DNA of 64,000 bases from Streptomyces zhihengii (GTDB lineage Bacteria; Actinomycetota; Actinomycetes; Streptomycetales; Streptomycetaceae), in contig NZ_JAFEJA010000001.1 of the NCBI RefSeq assembly GCF_016919245.1, forward strand, positions 5,791,501 to 5,855,500, written 5' to 3'. The notes under the pieces are model-generated. The model had not been told where the DNA came from, did not search any database, and saw only the letters and a program-made list of their open reading frames with translations. Both the position numbers and the translations under genes were made by a program. Positions 42,669-52,302 of the stretch are shown here, in pieces (position 1 is the first letter of the stretch; each line of letters starts with the position of its first letter).

Positions 42669-43700
42669 ATGACCCAGCCCATCGCCGTGTTCACGGACAC
42701 CGAGGACCTCGACCCGGAGCCCGGTGCACGGCTGCTCGCCGACGCGGGCTTCGAGGTGCGGGTCGCCGGCAGCCGGGACCCGGACGTCATCGCCGCCGCG
42801 TCCGCCGGCGCCACCGCGCTGGTCGTCGGCTACGCACGCCTCGACGCGGCGCTGCTCGACCGGCTGCCGGAGCTGCGGATCGTCGCCACCATGTCCGCGG
42901 GCCACGACATGGTCGACACCGCCGAGGCCCGGCGGCGCGGACTGTGGGTCGCCAACCTCCCCGACGCCGCCACGGAGGACGTCGCCGTCCACGCCCTCGC
43001 CGCGTCGCTCTCCCTGGTGCGGCGGCTGCCGCAGGCGGACGCCGTCGTCAGGTCCGGCGGCTGGAGCGAGGACTTCACCGCCGCCGAACTCCCGCGCAGG
43101 GCGAGCGACCTCACCCTCGGCCTCGTGGGCCTGGGCCGGATCGCGCGGCAGTTCGCAGCGCTCGCCGCCCCGGTCTTCGGCCGGGTCGCGGCCCACGACC
43201 CGCACGCGGACCGGGCCGGCTGGCCTGCCGGTGTGGAGCGGTACGACGACCTCGGGGACCTCGCCGCCGCGTCGGACGTGCTGTCGCTGCACGTGCCGCT
43301 CACCCCCGGCACCCGGGGCATGGCGGACGCCGGGCTGTTCGCGCGGATGCGCCCCGGGTCGTTCCTGGTGAACGTCTCCCGCGGCGGACTCGTCGACGCC
43401 CCCGCCCTGCTGGACGCCCTCGGCTCCGGGCGGCTGACGGGGGCCGCCCTCGACGTCCTCCCCGTCGAGCCGCCGGCCGCGGACGACCCGCTGCGCGCCC
43501 ATCCGCGGATCCAGCTCTCCCCGCACAGTGCCTATCTGAGCGACACCTCGCGCCGCTCCTACGTCCGCGGCCCGGCGGAGAACATCGTCGCCTGGCACCG
43601 CACCGGCCGGCCTCTGACGCCCGTCGTCGACCCGACCGCGACGCGCCCCGCGGCCCCGGCCGCATCCACCACCGCACCCACCGAAGGGGCCGTCGCATGA
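42669..43700 (+). CDS. D-isomer-specific 2-hydroxyacid dehydrogenase
   Basis: A 343-aa NAD(P)-dependent dehydrogenase. Rossmann motif TLGLVGLGRIARQFA; catalytic Arg in NVSRGGLVD, Glu in LDVLPVEPPAADD and His in QLSPHSAYLS are all visible. It interconverts a 2-keto acid and the D-2-hydroxy acid. ATG at 42669. Its stop overlaps the aldolase ATG (ATGA at 43697-43700), so they form one operon likely controlled by the divergent AsnC protein. The exact substrate is not evident. Confidence 0.9.
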   Translation: MTQPIAVFTDTEDLDPEPGARLLADAGFEVRVAGSRDPDVIAAASAGATALVVGYARLDAALLDRLPELRIVATMSAGHDMVDTAEARRRGLWVANLPDAATEDVAVHALAASLSLVRRLPQADAVVRSGGWSEDFTAAELPRRASDLTLGLVGLGRIARQFAALAAPVFGRVAAHDPHADRAGWPAGVERYDDLGDLAAASDVLSLHVPLTPGTRGMADAGLFARMRPGSFLVNVSRGGLVDAPALLDALGSGRLTGAALDVLPVEPPAADDPLRAHPRIQLSPHSAYLSDTSRRSYVRGPAENIVAWHRTGRPLTPVVDPTATRPAAPAASTTAPTEGAVA

Positions 43701-44560
43701 CCGCCGCACCCACCGCCGGAGCCGTCCCTGCCGGAGCCGTGTCCGCCGGAGCCGTCCCTGCCGGAGCCGTCCCTGCCGGAGCCGTCCCTGCCGGAGCCGT
43801 GTCCGCCGAGGCGGCCGCCGCCGAGGAACTGCGCCTGCGGCGCGAACTCGCCGCCGTCTACCGGCTCGTGGCCCACTTCCGGATGACGGACCTCATCTTC
43901 ACCCACATCTCGCAGCGGCTGCCCGGCCCCGAGCACCACTTCCTGATCAACCCCTACGGGCTCCTCTTCGAGGAGATCACCGCGTCGAACCTCGTCAAGA
44001 TCGACCTGGACGGCAACGCGGTCGAGCCCTCCCCGTACCCGGTCAACCCGGCCGGCTTCGTCATCCACAGCGCCATCCACGCGGCCCGCCCCGACGCCCA
44101 CTGCGTCCTGCACACCCACACGAAGGCGGGCTGCGCGGTCGCCGCGCAGCAGGGCGGGCTGCTGCCGCTGAACCAGATGTCCATGGAGTTCCACAACCGG
44201 GTCGGCTACCACGACTACGAGGGCGTCGCGCTCAACCTCGACGAACAGGCCCGTCTCGTCGCCGACATCGGCACCCACCCGGCGCTGATCCTGCGCAACC
44301 ACGGGCTGCTGACGGTCGGCGGGAGCGCGGCGCAGGCGTTCCTGCGCATGTACTACCTGGAGAAGGCCTGCGAGATCCAGGTCACCGCCCAGGCGGGCGG
44401 GGCGGCGCTGGTGGTCCCGCCGGATGAGGTGTGCGAGTACACGGCACGCCAGCTCGCGGGCGAGGCGGACGCCGACTTCCAGGACGACGACGCCTACGAC
44501 CTCGCGTGGGCGGCGATGCTGCGGCTGCTCGACCGGATCGCCCCCGACTACAAGGACTGA
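43697..44560 (+). CDS. class II aldolase/adducin family protein
   Basis: A 287-aa metal-dependent aldolase-fold protein. Zn ligands: two His in CVLHTHTKAG and one in LILRNHGLL; catalytic-type Glu in NPYGLLFEEI. Family members act on fuculose- or ribulose-phosphates, or decarboxylate related hydroxy acids. Residues 7-36 are six copies of an AGAVP/S pentad encoded by a 15-bp tandem repeat, probably a disordered leader. Translationally coupled to the dehydrogenase; together they suggest catabolism of a hydroxy or sugar acid. Confidence 0.85.
   Translation: MTAAPTAGAVPAGAVSAGAVPAGAVPAGAVPAGAVSAEAAAAEELRLRRELAAVYRLVAHFRMTDLIFTHISQRLPGPEHHFLINPYGLLFEEITASNLVKIDLDGNAVEPSPYPVNPAGFVIHSAIHAARPDAHCVLHTHTKAGCAVAAQQGGLLPLNQMSMEFHNRVGYHDYEGVALNLDEQARLVADIGTHPALILRNHGLLTVGGSAAQAFLRMYYLEKACEIQVTAQAGGAALVVPPDEVCEYTARQLAGEADADFQDDDAYDLAWAAMLRLLDRIAPDYKD
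43715..43804 (+). repeat. 15-bp tandem repeat inside aldolase gene (6 units)
   Basis: Unit GCCGGAGCCGTCCCT repeated six times without gaps, with TGTCC variants in units 2 and 6. It is in frame (encodes AGAVP/AGAVS) and so can vary in number without breaking the gene. Confidence 0.95.
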
Positions 44561-44774
44561 TCCGCCCCGGGGGCGCCCGGCCACGGGGCCGGTCGGCCAC
44601 GGGCCAGGCTCGCGCCGGGACCGGTCGGCCCCGGGAGCCCCGGGTCCGGCCGGCCACGGGTCCGGGCCGTCCGGCGGCCGACGGCCCGGGAGCCGCCCCC
44701 CGGCCCGGGGAGCGGTCCCCGCTCCGTGACGCCCGGCGGGCGCCGCCCGGTGCGCGGGCCGGCGCCCGTCCGCC

Positions 44775-45533
44775 TCAGCCCCGCCCGATGTACGGCATGT
44801 TCGTCGCCAGGACCGTCGCGAACTGCACGTTCGCCTCCGGCGGCAGCTCCGCCATGTGCCGCACCGTGCGGGCCACGTCGCCGACGTCCATCACCGGCTC
44901 CGGGGCCAGGTCGCCGTTCGCCTGCCGGACGCCCGAGCGCATGGCCTGCGTCATGTCGGTGGCCGCGTTGCCGATGTCGATCTGGCCGCAGGCGATCCCG
45001 TACGGCCGCCCGTCCAGGGAGATCGACTTCGTCAGCCCCGTCAGCGCGTGCTTGGTCGCCGTGTACGGCGCCGAGTCGGGCCGGGGCGTGTGGGCCGAGA
45101 TCGAGCCGTTGTTGATGATCCGCCCGCCCCGCGGGTCCTGGTCCCTCATCTGCCGGAACGCCGCCTGCGCGCACAGGAACGCGCCCGTCAGGTTGACGTC
45201 GACCACCTTGCGCCACGCCGCGTAGGGCAGATCGGCGAAGCCGATGCCGCCGGGCCCGAACGTGCCCGCGTTGTTGAACAGCAGGTCCACCCGGCCCCAG
45301 CGCTCCCGGACGGCCCCGAACAGGGCGCCCACCGCGTCCGGTTCGGTCACGTCCGCGGGCACGCACAGGGTGTCCGCGCTGGCGCCGGCCAGCGCCGCCG
45401 TCTCCTCCAGGGCCCCGGCCCGGCGGCCGGCCAGCGCGACCGACCAGCCGGCGGCCGCCAGCTCCAGCGCGACACTCCGGCCGATGCCCGAGCCGGCACC
45501 CGTCACCACCGCGATCCTGCGTACGTCGTCCAT
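44775..45533 (-). CDS. SDR family NAD(P)-dependent oxidoreductase
   Basis: A 252-aa classical short-chain dehydrogenase: [15 protein letters not shown] (TGxxxGIG), NNAG in [10 protein letters not shown], catalytic Ser in NNGSISAHT and Y-x3-K in [12 protein letters not shown]. The [10 protein letters not shown] stretch replaces the usual PG motif region. ATG at 45533. It converges with the aldolase/dehydrogenase operon, with a 214-bp GC-rich gap holding small hairpins. Substrate unknown; it may act in the same hydroxy-acid pathway. Confidence 0.9.
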   Translation of the reverse strand: MDDVRRIAVVTGAGSGIGRSVALELAAAGWSVALAGRRAGALEETAALAGASADTLCVPADVTEPDAVGALFGAVRERWGRVDLLFNNAGTFGPGGIGFADLPYAAWRKVVDVNLTGAFLCAQAAFRQMRDQDPRGGRIINNGSISAHTPRPDSAPYTATKHALTGLTKSISLDGRPYGIACGQIDIGNAATDMTQAMRSGVRQANGDLAPEPVMDVGDVARTVRHMAELPPEANVQFATVLATNMPYIGRG

Positions 45534-45668
45534 GGTCGCGCAGCGTACGCGCAGGGGGCGGGTGCGGAACTCATCCGACCGCCATGCGGATGTCGGACCA
45601 CGGACAACAAGGATTCGCCGCCGGCCACTCCCATGTACGTCGGACAACAGCCGCCAGGGGAGGGCCGC

Positions 45669-47300
45669 ATGACACCCGCACAGCCGCACCACACCGCAGA
45701 ACTCAGAGCCGCCGCCAAGCACCAGCTCGGCCGCCGCTCCTTCCTCACCGCCACCTCCGCAGCCGCCGCGCTGGCCTTCAGCGTCGGGCTGCCCGGCACC
45801 GCGCACGCCGCGGAGGCCGACGCCCGCCGGATCGGCGCCGATCCGTTCACCCTCGGTGTCGCGTCCGGCGACCCCGGGCCCTCCTCCGTGGTGCTGTGGA
45901 CCCGCCTCGCGCCCAGCCCCTACGAGCCGGGCAGCGGACTGCCCCGGTCCCGCTACACCGTCCGCTGGGAGCTCGCGCACGACGCGCGCTTCACCCGGAT
46001 CGTGCGGCGCGGCAGTGCCACCGCGCACCCCGAGTTCGACCACAGCGTCCACGTGGACGTCACCGGCCTCGACGCCGACCGCGTCTACCACTACCGCTTC
46101 CGCGCCGGGAACTGGATCAGCCCGGTGGGCCGCACCCGGACCGCGCCCGCCCGGCGTGCCCGGATCAGCGAGCTGAAGCTGGCAGCCGTCTCCTGCCAGG
46201 CGTACCACGACGGCTATTTCACCGCCTACCGGCACCTCGCCGACGAGGACCTCGACGTCGTCCTCCATCTCGGCGACTACCTCTACGAGTACGCCGTCAC
46301 CGCCACCGGCGGCGCCCGCGCCTACACCGACCGCCGGCTGCCCGCCCACTACAACCGCGAGACGGTCACGCTGGAGGACTACCGGCTGCGCTACGGCCTC
46401 TACAAGTCCGACCCGGACCTGATGGCCGCGCACGCCGCCCACCCGTTCGTCGTCACCTGGGACGACCACGAGACCGAGAACAACTACGCGGGCGAGATCC
46501 CCGAGAACGACGTGCCGCCGGAGGAGTTCCTGCTCCGCCGGGCCGCCGCGTACCGGGCCTACTGGGAGAACCAGCCCCTGCGCACCCCGCAGCGGCCCAC
46601 CGGCCCCGACATGCGGCTGTACCGGCGGCTGCAGTTCGGGCGCCTCGCGCAGTTCGACGTGCTCGACACCCGCCAGTACCGCTCGGACCAGGCGTACGGC
46701 GACAAGGCCCACGTCCCCGGCCCCGAGTCCGAGGACCCCTCGCGCACCATGCTCGGGGCCGCGCAGGAGCGGTGGCTCACCGACGGGTGGCAGGCGTCCG
46801 GCGCCACCTGGAACGTGGTGCCGCAGCAGGTCAACTTCTCGCAGCGCAGGCTCGACCTGAACGTGCCGGCCAAGGTGGGCATGGACGCCTGGGACGGCTA
46901 CCCGGCGGCCCGGGAGCGCTTCCTGGACGGGGCCGAGGCCGCGGGCGTGGAGAACCTGCTGGTGCTCACCGGCGACGTGCACGTCGCCTACGCCTACGAC
47001 ATCAAGCGCGACTGGGACACCCCCGGCGCCCGGGTCGTCGGCACCGAGATCGTCGCCACCTCCGTCTCCAGCGGCAAGGACGGCGCCGAGCGGCCGGCCA
47101 CCTGGGAGACGTACACCCGCGCCAACCCGCACCTGAAGTTCTACGACGGGCGGCGCGGCTATGTGACCGTCACCCTCGACGAGCGGCAGGCCCGGGCCGA
47201 CTTCCGGACGCTGGACGTCGTCACCAGGCCGGGCGGATCGCTCTCCACGGCGGCCTCGTTCGTCACCGCGGCGGGCGAGCCGGGGCTGCGCCAGGTCTGA
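45669..47300 (+). CDS. phoD: alkaline phosphatase D, Tat exported
   Basis: A 543-aa PhoD-family metallophosphoesterase. Twin-arginine signal [20 protein letters not shown], then an N-terminal beta domain ([18 protein letters not shown]) and the catalytic domain with [24 protein letters not shown] and [13 protein letters not shown], which hold the Fe/Ca ligands. It releases phosphate from phosphodiesters outside the cell and is normally PhoP-controlled. I could not identify a convincing PHO box in the 135-bp upstream region. Confidence 0.92.
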   Translation: MTPAQPHHTAELRAAAKHQLGRRSFLTATSAAAALAFSVGLPGTAHAAEADARRIGADPFTLGVASGDPGPSSVVLWTRLAPSPYEPGSGLPRSRYTVRWELAHDARFTRIVRRGSATAHPEFDHSVHVDVTGLDADRVYHYRFRAGNWISPVGRTRTAPARRARISELKLAAVSCQAYHDGYFTAYRHLADEDLDVVLHLGDYLYEYAVTATGGARAYTDRRLPAHYNRETVTLEDYRLRYGLYKSDPDLMAAHAAHPFVVTWDDHETENNYAGEIPENDVPPEEFLLRRAAAYRAYWENQPLRTPQRPTGPDMRLYRRLQFGRLAQFDVLDTRQYRSDQAYGDKAHVPGPESEDPSRTMLGAAQERWLTDGWQASGATWNVVPQQVNFSQRRLDLNVPAKVGMDAWDGYPAARERFLDGAEAAGVENLLVLTGDVHVAYAYDIKRDWDTPGARVVGTEIVATSVSSGKDGAERPATWETYTRANPHLKFYDGRRGYVTVTLDERQARADFRTLDVVTRPGGSLSTAASFVTAAGEPGLRQV

Positions 47301-47632
47301 GACGGCGGGGGAGCCGGGACCGGGGGTGGGTGCGGTCCGGCGCGGGGGCCGGGACCGGGGGTGGGTGCGGTCCGGCGCGGGGGCCGGGGCCCGGGGGTGG
47401 GTGCGGTCCGGCGCGGGGGCCGGGGCCCGGGGCCACACGTCCCCGGACCCGGGCCCGGGTGCCGGGCCCGGGCCCGGGCCCGGGTGCCGGGTGCCGGGTC
47501 CCGGCGGCGGACCACCCGCCTCCGGACCACCCCCGCACCGGGTCCGCCTCCGGACCACCCCCGCACCGGGTCCGCCTCCGGACCACCCCCGCACCCGGTC
47601 CGCCTCAGGACCACCTCCGCACCCGGTCCGCC
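47301..47632. repeat. convergent intergenic region with two tandem repeat arrays
   Basis: No gene. Array A: a 35-bp unit (GGGACCGGGGGTGGGTGCGG...) at 47316, 47351 and 47386. Array B: a 28-bp unit (TCCGGACCACCCCCGCACCG...) at 47521, 47549, 47577 and a diverged copy at 47605. Between them is a run of GGGCCC/GGGTGCC microrepeats. It separates phoD from the oppositely oriented oxidoreductase. Confidence 0.9.
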
Positions 47633-48682
47633 TCAGGCGCCCTGGGCCTCGCCCGGGAAGCGGACGCCGACGCGCTCGCGCACGGCGTCGAGCGTCCGCA
47701 TCACGGCGAGGGTGCCCTCCAGCGGCACCAGCGGCGACTCGGTCTCACCCGCGCGCAGCGCGCGCATCACCTCCGCCGCCTCGTGCTCCAGGGAGTCGCG
47801 CCGCCCGTCGAAGCGGAACTCCTCCGGCTCCGCGCCCGAGCGGTGGAGCACGAAGAGCTCCGGGAAGAAGAAGCCGTCCGGGACGTCGATCCGCCCCTCG
47901 GTGCCCGTCACCGAAGCGGTCACCGGGGTGCCCGCGGTGATGGAGCAGCTCAGCAGCGCGGTGGCACCGCCGTCCCAGCCGAGCAGCATCCCGGTGTTGA
48001 GGTCGACGCCCTCGTCGGACAGCAGCGCGTCCGCCTGGACGCGGTCGGGCTCGCCGAGCAGCAACTGCGCGAAGGAGACCGGGTAGACGCCCAGGTCCAG
48101 CAGCGCCCCGCCGCCGAGCGCGGGATCGCGCAGCCGGTGGTCCGGCTCGAACGGGCCGGCCAGGCCGAAGTCCGCCTGCACGGTGCGGACCTCACCGACG
48201 GCGCCCTCCCGCACCAGCGCGGCGATCTTCCGGACGGCCGGGTGGCAGTACATCCACATGGCCTCCATCAGGAAGGTGCCGCGCGAGCGGGCCAGGGCGA
48301 CGAGCTCGGCCGCCTCGGCCGCGTTCAGCGTGAACGGCTTCTCGCACAGCACCGGCTTCCCGGCCTCCAGGCAGAGCCCGGCCGCGGCCCGGTGCGCCGA
48401 GTGCGGGGTCGCCACGTAGACCACGTCGACGTCCTCGTCGGCGGCGAGCGCTGCCCAGTCGCCGTAGGCGCGGGCGATGCCGTGGCGGTCCGCGAAGGTC
48501 TTCGCGGACGCCTCGCTGCGCCCGGCGACGGCGACCACCTCCGCGTCCGGCATCGCGAGCAGGTCCTCGGTGAACCGGGCGGCCATCCCGCCGGTCGCCA
48601 GCACGCCCCAGCGCACCGGCCGGTCCGCCGGCAGGGCCGCGGACGCGGGTGCCGCGGTCTCGGGTCGCACGGTGTCGTTCAT
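47633..48682 (-). CDS. Gfo/Idh/MocA family oxidoreductase
   Basis: A 349-aa NAD(P)-dependent sugar/inositol-type dehydrogenase: N-terminal Rossmann fold ([17 protein letters not shown]), the EKP motif in [19 protein letters not shown] that binds cofactor and substrate, and the C-terminal alpha/beta domain with [16 protein letters not shown] at 48682 (TTG 15 bases upstream is possible). Substrate is probably a carbohydrate. Divergent from an efflux pump gene with a 132-bp shared promoter region. Confidence 0.9.
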   Translation of the reverse strand: MNDTVRPETAAPASAALPADRPVRWGVLATGGMAARFTEDLLAMPDAEVVAVAGRSEASAKTFADRHGIARAYGDWAALAADEDVDVVYVATPHSAHRAAAGLCLEAGKPVLCEKPFTLNAAEAAELVALARSRGTFLMEAMWMYCHPAVRKIAALVREGAVGEVRTVQADFGLAGPFEPDHRLRDPALGGGALLDLGVYPVSFAQLLLGEPDRVQADALLSDEGVDLNTGMLLGWDGGATALLSCSITAGTPVTASVTGTEGRIDVPDGFFFPELFVLHRSGAEPEEFRFDGRRDSLEHEAAEVMRALRAGETESPLVPLEGTLAVMRTLDAVRERVGVRFPGEAQGA

Positions 48683-48814
48683 CGCGGGAGCCCCCAAAAG
48701 GCGAAGGCGTCGCGGCGGCTCGTGACGGCGTCACGGCGGCGACGACGCCACATGGATTCGATCAAGCGGACGAGCTGAGATCATAGTTGTTGAAACCAGG
48801 AACAGGAGCTGTCG

Positions 48815-50128
48815 ATGCCGGAAACCGGCCAGAGCAAGCAAGGACCCGTCCCTCAGGCCGTCTCCCCGGTCGTCCCCTCAGCCCTTCCGCAGGCGCCGCC
48901 CGCCGGCCCCGTCGCGGCCGCGCGCCGGGCGGGACTGCTCGTCACCCTGGTCCTCGGCGGGCTCACCGCCATGCCGCCGCTCTCCATGGACATGTACCTC
49001 CCGGCGCTGCCCGCGGTGACCGACTCGCTGAGCGCACCCGCCGCCACCGTGCAGCTCACGCTCACCGCGTGCCTCGCGGGCATGGCGCTCGGCCAGCTCG
49101 TCGTCGGGCCCATGAGCGACCGGTGGGGGCGGCGCAGGCCGCTGCTCGCCGGGATGGTCGTCTACGTCGTCGCCACCGCGCTGTGCGCCGTCGCCCCGAA
49201 CGTCGAACTGCTCATCGCCTTCCGGCTGCTCCAGGGCCTGGCCGGTGCCGCCGGCATCGTGATCGCCCGCGCGATGGTCCGCGACCTGTACGACGGCGTG
49301 GAGATGGCCCGCTTCTTCTCGACGCTGATGCTGATATCCGGGGCCGCCCCGGTGGTCGCCCCGCTGATCGGCGGCCAGGTGCTGCGGATCACCGACTGGC
49401 GGGGCATCTTCGTCGTGCTGACCGTCGTCGGCATCCTGCTCACCCTGGTCGTCGTGAAGTGGCTCGGGGAGACGCTGCCGCCCGGAAAGCGCCACTCGGG
49501 CGGTGTCCGCGAGGCGCTGCACACCATGCGGACCCTGCTCGCCGACCGGGTGTTCACCGGCTACATGCTGGCCGGCGGCCTCGCCTTCGCGGCCCTCTTC
49601 GCGTACATCTCCGCCTCGCCGTTCGTGGTGCAGGAGATCTACGGCGCCTCGCCGCAGACGTTCAGCCTGCTCTTCGGCGTCAACTCCATCGGGCTGATCG
49701 TGGTCGGCCAGATCAACGGCAAGGTGCTCGTCGGGCGGGTCAGCCTGGACAAGGCGCTCGGCTTCGGCCTGGCGGTGATCACCCTGGCGGCGACCGCGCT
49801 GCTGCTGATGACCTCGGGGGTGTTCGGCGACGTCGGCCTGTTCCCCGTGGCCGCCGGACTGTTCGTGCTGATGTCGGCGATGGGCCTGGCCATGCCGAAC
49901 ACCAACGCGATGGCGCTGCTGCGGACCCCGCACGCGGCCGGCTCGGCGTCCGCGCTGCTCGGCACGTCCTCGTTCCTGATCGGCGCCGTCGCCTCGCCGC
50001 TCGTCGGTATCGCGGGGGAGCGGACGGCGGTGCCGATGGCGGTGGTGCAGCTCGTGTGCGCGCTGGCGGCGATGGCCTGCTTCGCGGGGCTGTGCCGCCC
50101 CTGGCAGCAGCGCCAGCGGATCATCTGA
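48815..50128 (+). CDS. Bcr/CflA-type MFS efflux transporter (12 TM)
   Basis: A 437-aa DHA1-type transporter with about 12 helices. Signature blocks: DMYLPALPAVTDSL in TM1, GQLVVGPMSDRWGRRRPLLA (motif A) and RLLQGLAGAAGIVIARAMVR (TM4). The family exports bicyclomycin, chloramphenicol or other drugs. ATG at 48815 with AGGAG 6 bases upstream. A 40-residue polar leader precedes TM1. Confidence 0.9.
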   Translation: MPETGQSKQGPVPQAVSPVVPSALPQAPPAGPVAAARRAGLLVTLVLGGLTAMPPLSMDMYLPALPAVTDSLSAPAATVQLTLTACLAGMALGQLVVGPMSDRWGRRRPLLAGMVVYVVATALCAVAPNVELLIAFRLLQGLAGAAGIVIARAMVRDLYDGVEMARFFSTLMLISGAAPVVAPLIGGQVLRITDWRGIFVVLTVVGILLTLVVVKWLGETLPPGKRHSGGVREALHTMRTLLADRVFTGYMLAGGLAFAALFAYISASPFVVQEIYGASPQTFSLLFGVNSIGLIVVGQINGKVLVGRVSLDKALGFGLAVITLAATALLLMTSGVFGDVGLFPVAAGLFVLMSAMGLAMPNTNAMALLRTPHAAGSASALLGTSSFLIGAVASPLVGIAGERTAVPMAVVQLVCALAAMACFAGLCRPWQQRQRII

Positions 50129-50249
50129 CACCCCGCCAGGGGATCTCCGGCACGGGACGCCCCGCCCGGGGATCTCGGGCCGGGGACCTCGGGCAGGGGA
50201 CGTCGGACCGGGGACGTCGGGCAGGGCTTCCCGGCCGGCCCGGCGCGGG
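50129..50249. repeat. short degenerate tandem repeats (about 17 bp, 5-6 units)
   Basis: Variants of GGGGACCTCGGGC repeated at about 16-17 bp across 50140-50225, between the convergent efflux and propeller genes. No hairpin stronger than its neighbours. Confidence 0.7.
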
Positions 50250-51560
50250 TCAGTCGCGGCGGGGGTGGCCCAGCAGGTGCCGCCGGTCCTGCGGGTCCGT
50301 CCAGAGGAAGAGGCCGGTGTCCGCGACCTCGGCGTCCGGCACCCGCACATTGGCCGGCAGCGCCTCGGGCTCGGCGAGCGCCAGGTCCACCGCCAGCGGC
50401 AGCCCCGTCCCGGGCACCGTGCCCGAGGAGCCGTACGCGACGCCCTCGTCGGTCACGGTGGTCAGGGTGAGCGCCGGGGTGCCGTCCTCCGCCTCGAAGC
50501 AGTGCCCCTTGCCGAGGCCCAGGTCGAACGCCATGCTGCCCGCGACGAGATGGCCGCCCGCCGGCGAGCGCACGGCCTCGGGGAACGTCCCCGGTTCGAT
50601 CTCCGGCTTGTGGCAGCGCACCGCCACCAGCGCCTTGCCCGACGACGTGTCGTGCACCGCCCAGATGTCATGGGTGGCGGCCTGCCGGTCCCCGCGGGCG
50701 GGCCGCCAGCGGGCCAGGACGTAGCCGTCGGTCACCGAGACCGGCACCCCGGAGGCCGCGTCGGCGCCGCGCGGGGCGACGGAGGCGCTCGACCAGCCGC
50801 CGCGCACCCAGAAGCCGGGGGAGCCGCTCACCAGCAGACCCTTGTCGGTGACCGCGCGGACCTCGGTGAGCCGGCGGCATCCCGCGCACCCCCGGGGCGG
50901 GCGCAGGTCCTTCGGCGCGACGGTGGAGACCGCGCCGGTCAGCGGGTCGACCACCGCGCTGCGGGTGCCGCCGTCGGTGATCAGCACGCCGGGGCCGGTG
51001 CCGGAGACGGACGGCGCGGACGGCCAGGGGACCTCGACCCGCTGCCGGGCTCCGTCGGACGCCGCGTACAGGTCGACGACGACGGCCGTGCCGGAGCCCG
51101 CGTCCGGGCCGCCGGACTTCCCGAACGACCAGACGGCGAAGTACTCCACGCCGTCCCGGGTGACGTCCAGCAGCCGGGGCCGCCCCGGTGCCGCCGCCGC
51201 CGGCCGCACGGCGGGCCCCGCCCAGCCGCGCCTGCCGGTCTCCGCGTCCAGGGTGCGCAGCCGGTAGCGGTCCGTCCCGGCGGCCTCCAGATGGGCGACG
51301 GTGCCGAGCCCGCCGGCGACGGCCCAGTCGCCGACGACGTCCTTCGCCTCCCAGCCGCGCGAGGTGTCGTAGGCGGCCGGGGCGTTGACGGGGGCCGGGG
51401 TGCCCGACGCGGACGGCGGGGCCGCCGGGGAGGCGGTGGGCTCGCGCCCGCCCTCGCCGTCGTCGGCCGTCCCGCCTCCGCCGCACATGGACAGCAGGAG
51501 CAGCAGGGCGAGCACGGCCACCCCGCCCACCAGGGCGAGGCGCACCACGCGCTGTCTCAT
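50250..51560 (-). CDS. membrane-anchored PQQ-propeller-like protein
   Basis: A 436-aa protein with an N-terminal hydrophobic segment (VALALLLLLSMCGGGG). The Cys could be a lipobox but Met at -1 is atypical, so a signal anchor is equally possible. Then comes a Pro/Ala/Ser linker and a beta-rich domain with repeated blocks resembling PQQ-like propellers (LRTLDAETGRRGW; VVDPLTGAVSTV; DIWAVHDTSSGKALV). Two Cys in RGCAGCRR may pair. ATG at 51560. Function unknown, extracytoplasmic. Confidence 0.75.
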   Translation of the reverse strand: MRQRVVRLALVGGVAVLALLLLLSMCGGGGTADDGEGGREPTASPAAPPSASGTPAPVNAPAAYDTSRGWEAKDVVGDWAVAGGLGTVAHLEAAGTDRYRLRTLDAETGRRGWAGPAVRPAAAAPGRPRLLDVTRDGVEYFAVWSFGKSGGPDAGSGTAVVVDLYAASDGARQRVEVPWPSAPSVSGTGPGVLITDGGTRSAVVDPLTGAVSTVAPKDLRPPRGCAGCRRLTEVRAVTDKGLLVSGSPGFWVRGGWSSASVAPRGADAASGVPVSVTDGYVLARWRPARGDRQAATHDIWAVHDTSSGKALVAVRCHKPEIEPGTFPEAVRSPAGGHLVAGSMAFDLGLGKGHCFEAEDGTPALTLTTVTDEGVAYGSSGTVPGTGLPLAVDLALAEPEALPANVRVPDAEVADTGLFLWTDPQDRRHLLGHPRRD

Positions 51561-51763
51561 GGTCCCCCCAGAGCCGTGCTGCCTCACGGTGCGTGTGCGG
51601 CGAGGGCCGTCAGCGTAGCAACAGGCCCGGCGGCGGGGGCGGTTGAACGCGGGGAGCGGGAGCGGGCAGTGGGGCGGCGGGAGTTGGGGGCGGGGGTGGG
51701 GAGCAGGGCCGGAGTCCGGAGCGCCGCCGCCGGTGCGCCGGTGCCGCCCGTGCCGGCGGTGGG

Positions 51764-52228
51764 TCAGCTCGCCGTCGCGGGGGCGGTGGCCGCGGCGGGG
51801 CGCCCGCTCATCACCCGGTACATGCCGATCGAGTCGTGCGCGGTGACCTCGGCGAAGCCGAACTTCTCGTAGAGGAAGCGCGCGGGGCCGTCCGCGATCA
51901 GCGAGACGTAGGCGGTGGCGGGCGCGCGGCGGTCGAGTTCCGCGGTGAGCGCGGCCATGACGCGGCGGCCGAGGCCGCGTCCCTGGTGCGCGGGATGCAC
52001 GCAGATGTCGACGATCTGGAAGGCGGTGCCGCCGTCGCCGATGACCCGTCCCATGCCGATGGGTTCGCCGCGGTGCCGCAGGACCACGCCGTACCAGGTG
52101 TTCCGCAGGGCGGGGGCGACGGCCTCGGGGGCCTTGTCCGAGAGCCCGGCATCGGTGCGCAGCCGCCGGAACACCTCGACGGAGGGCACGCCCTCGATCA
52201 GGTCGTAAGGGTCGTGAGAGTCATTCAT
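51764..52228 (-). CDS. GNAT family N-acetyltransferase
   Basis: A 154-aa acetyltransferase with the acetyl-CoA loop HPAHQGRGLGRRVMAALTAE (R/Q-x-x-G-x-G/A) and the beta-4/5 strands FQIVDICV and FLYEKFGFAEV typical of GNATs. ATG at 52228 follows TACCGT by 7 bases, suggesting a leaderless transcript. Divergent from the Rsm22 gene. Substrate unknown. Confidence 0.88.
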   Translation of the reverse strand: MNDSHDPYDLIEGVPSVEVFRRLRTDAGLSDKAPEAVAPALRNTWYGVVLRHRGEPIGMGRVIGDGGTAFQIVDICVHPAHQGRGLGRRVMAALTAELDRRAPATAYVSLIADGPARFLYEKFGFAEVTAHDSIGMYRVMSGRPAAATAPATAS

Positions 52229-52235
52229 GTGTTAC

Positions 52236-52241
52236 ACGGTA
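52236..52241 (-). promoter_or_regulatory. -10 box of GNAT gene (leaderless candidate)
   Basis: TACCGT on the minus strand with 7 bases before the ATG at 52228; no ribosome-binding site in the gap. Confidence 0.5.
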
Positions 52242-52290
52242 GCGTCCCGGGCGGGGTCCGGGCCATGCGTAGGGGCGGGTCGGCAGGCCC

Positions 52291-52296
52291 TAGACT
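52291..52296 (+). promoter_or_regulatory. -10 box of Rsm22 gene (leaderless candidate)
   Basis: TAGACT with 6 bases before GTG at 52303; no ribosome-binding site in the gap. With the GNAT box it makes a compact divergent promoter pair of ~75 bp. Confidence 0.55.
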
Positions 52297-52302
52297 TCTC
52301 CG

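Noticed and set aside
45534..45668. PHO box upstream of phoD
   Set aside because: No pair of GTTCACC-like direct repeats; only a weak CATCCG/CGGATG dyad.
44775..47594. 939-aa minus-strand ORF antisense to phoD
   Set aside because: Only its last 252 residues (the SDR) are real; the rest is antisense to phoD and composed of Val/Gly/Arg shadow sequence.
47316..47632. Possible CRISPR array
   Set aside because: The repeats are directly adjacent without unique spacers and vary in length; these are minisatellites.
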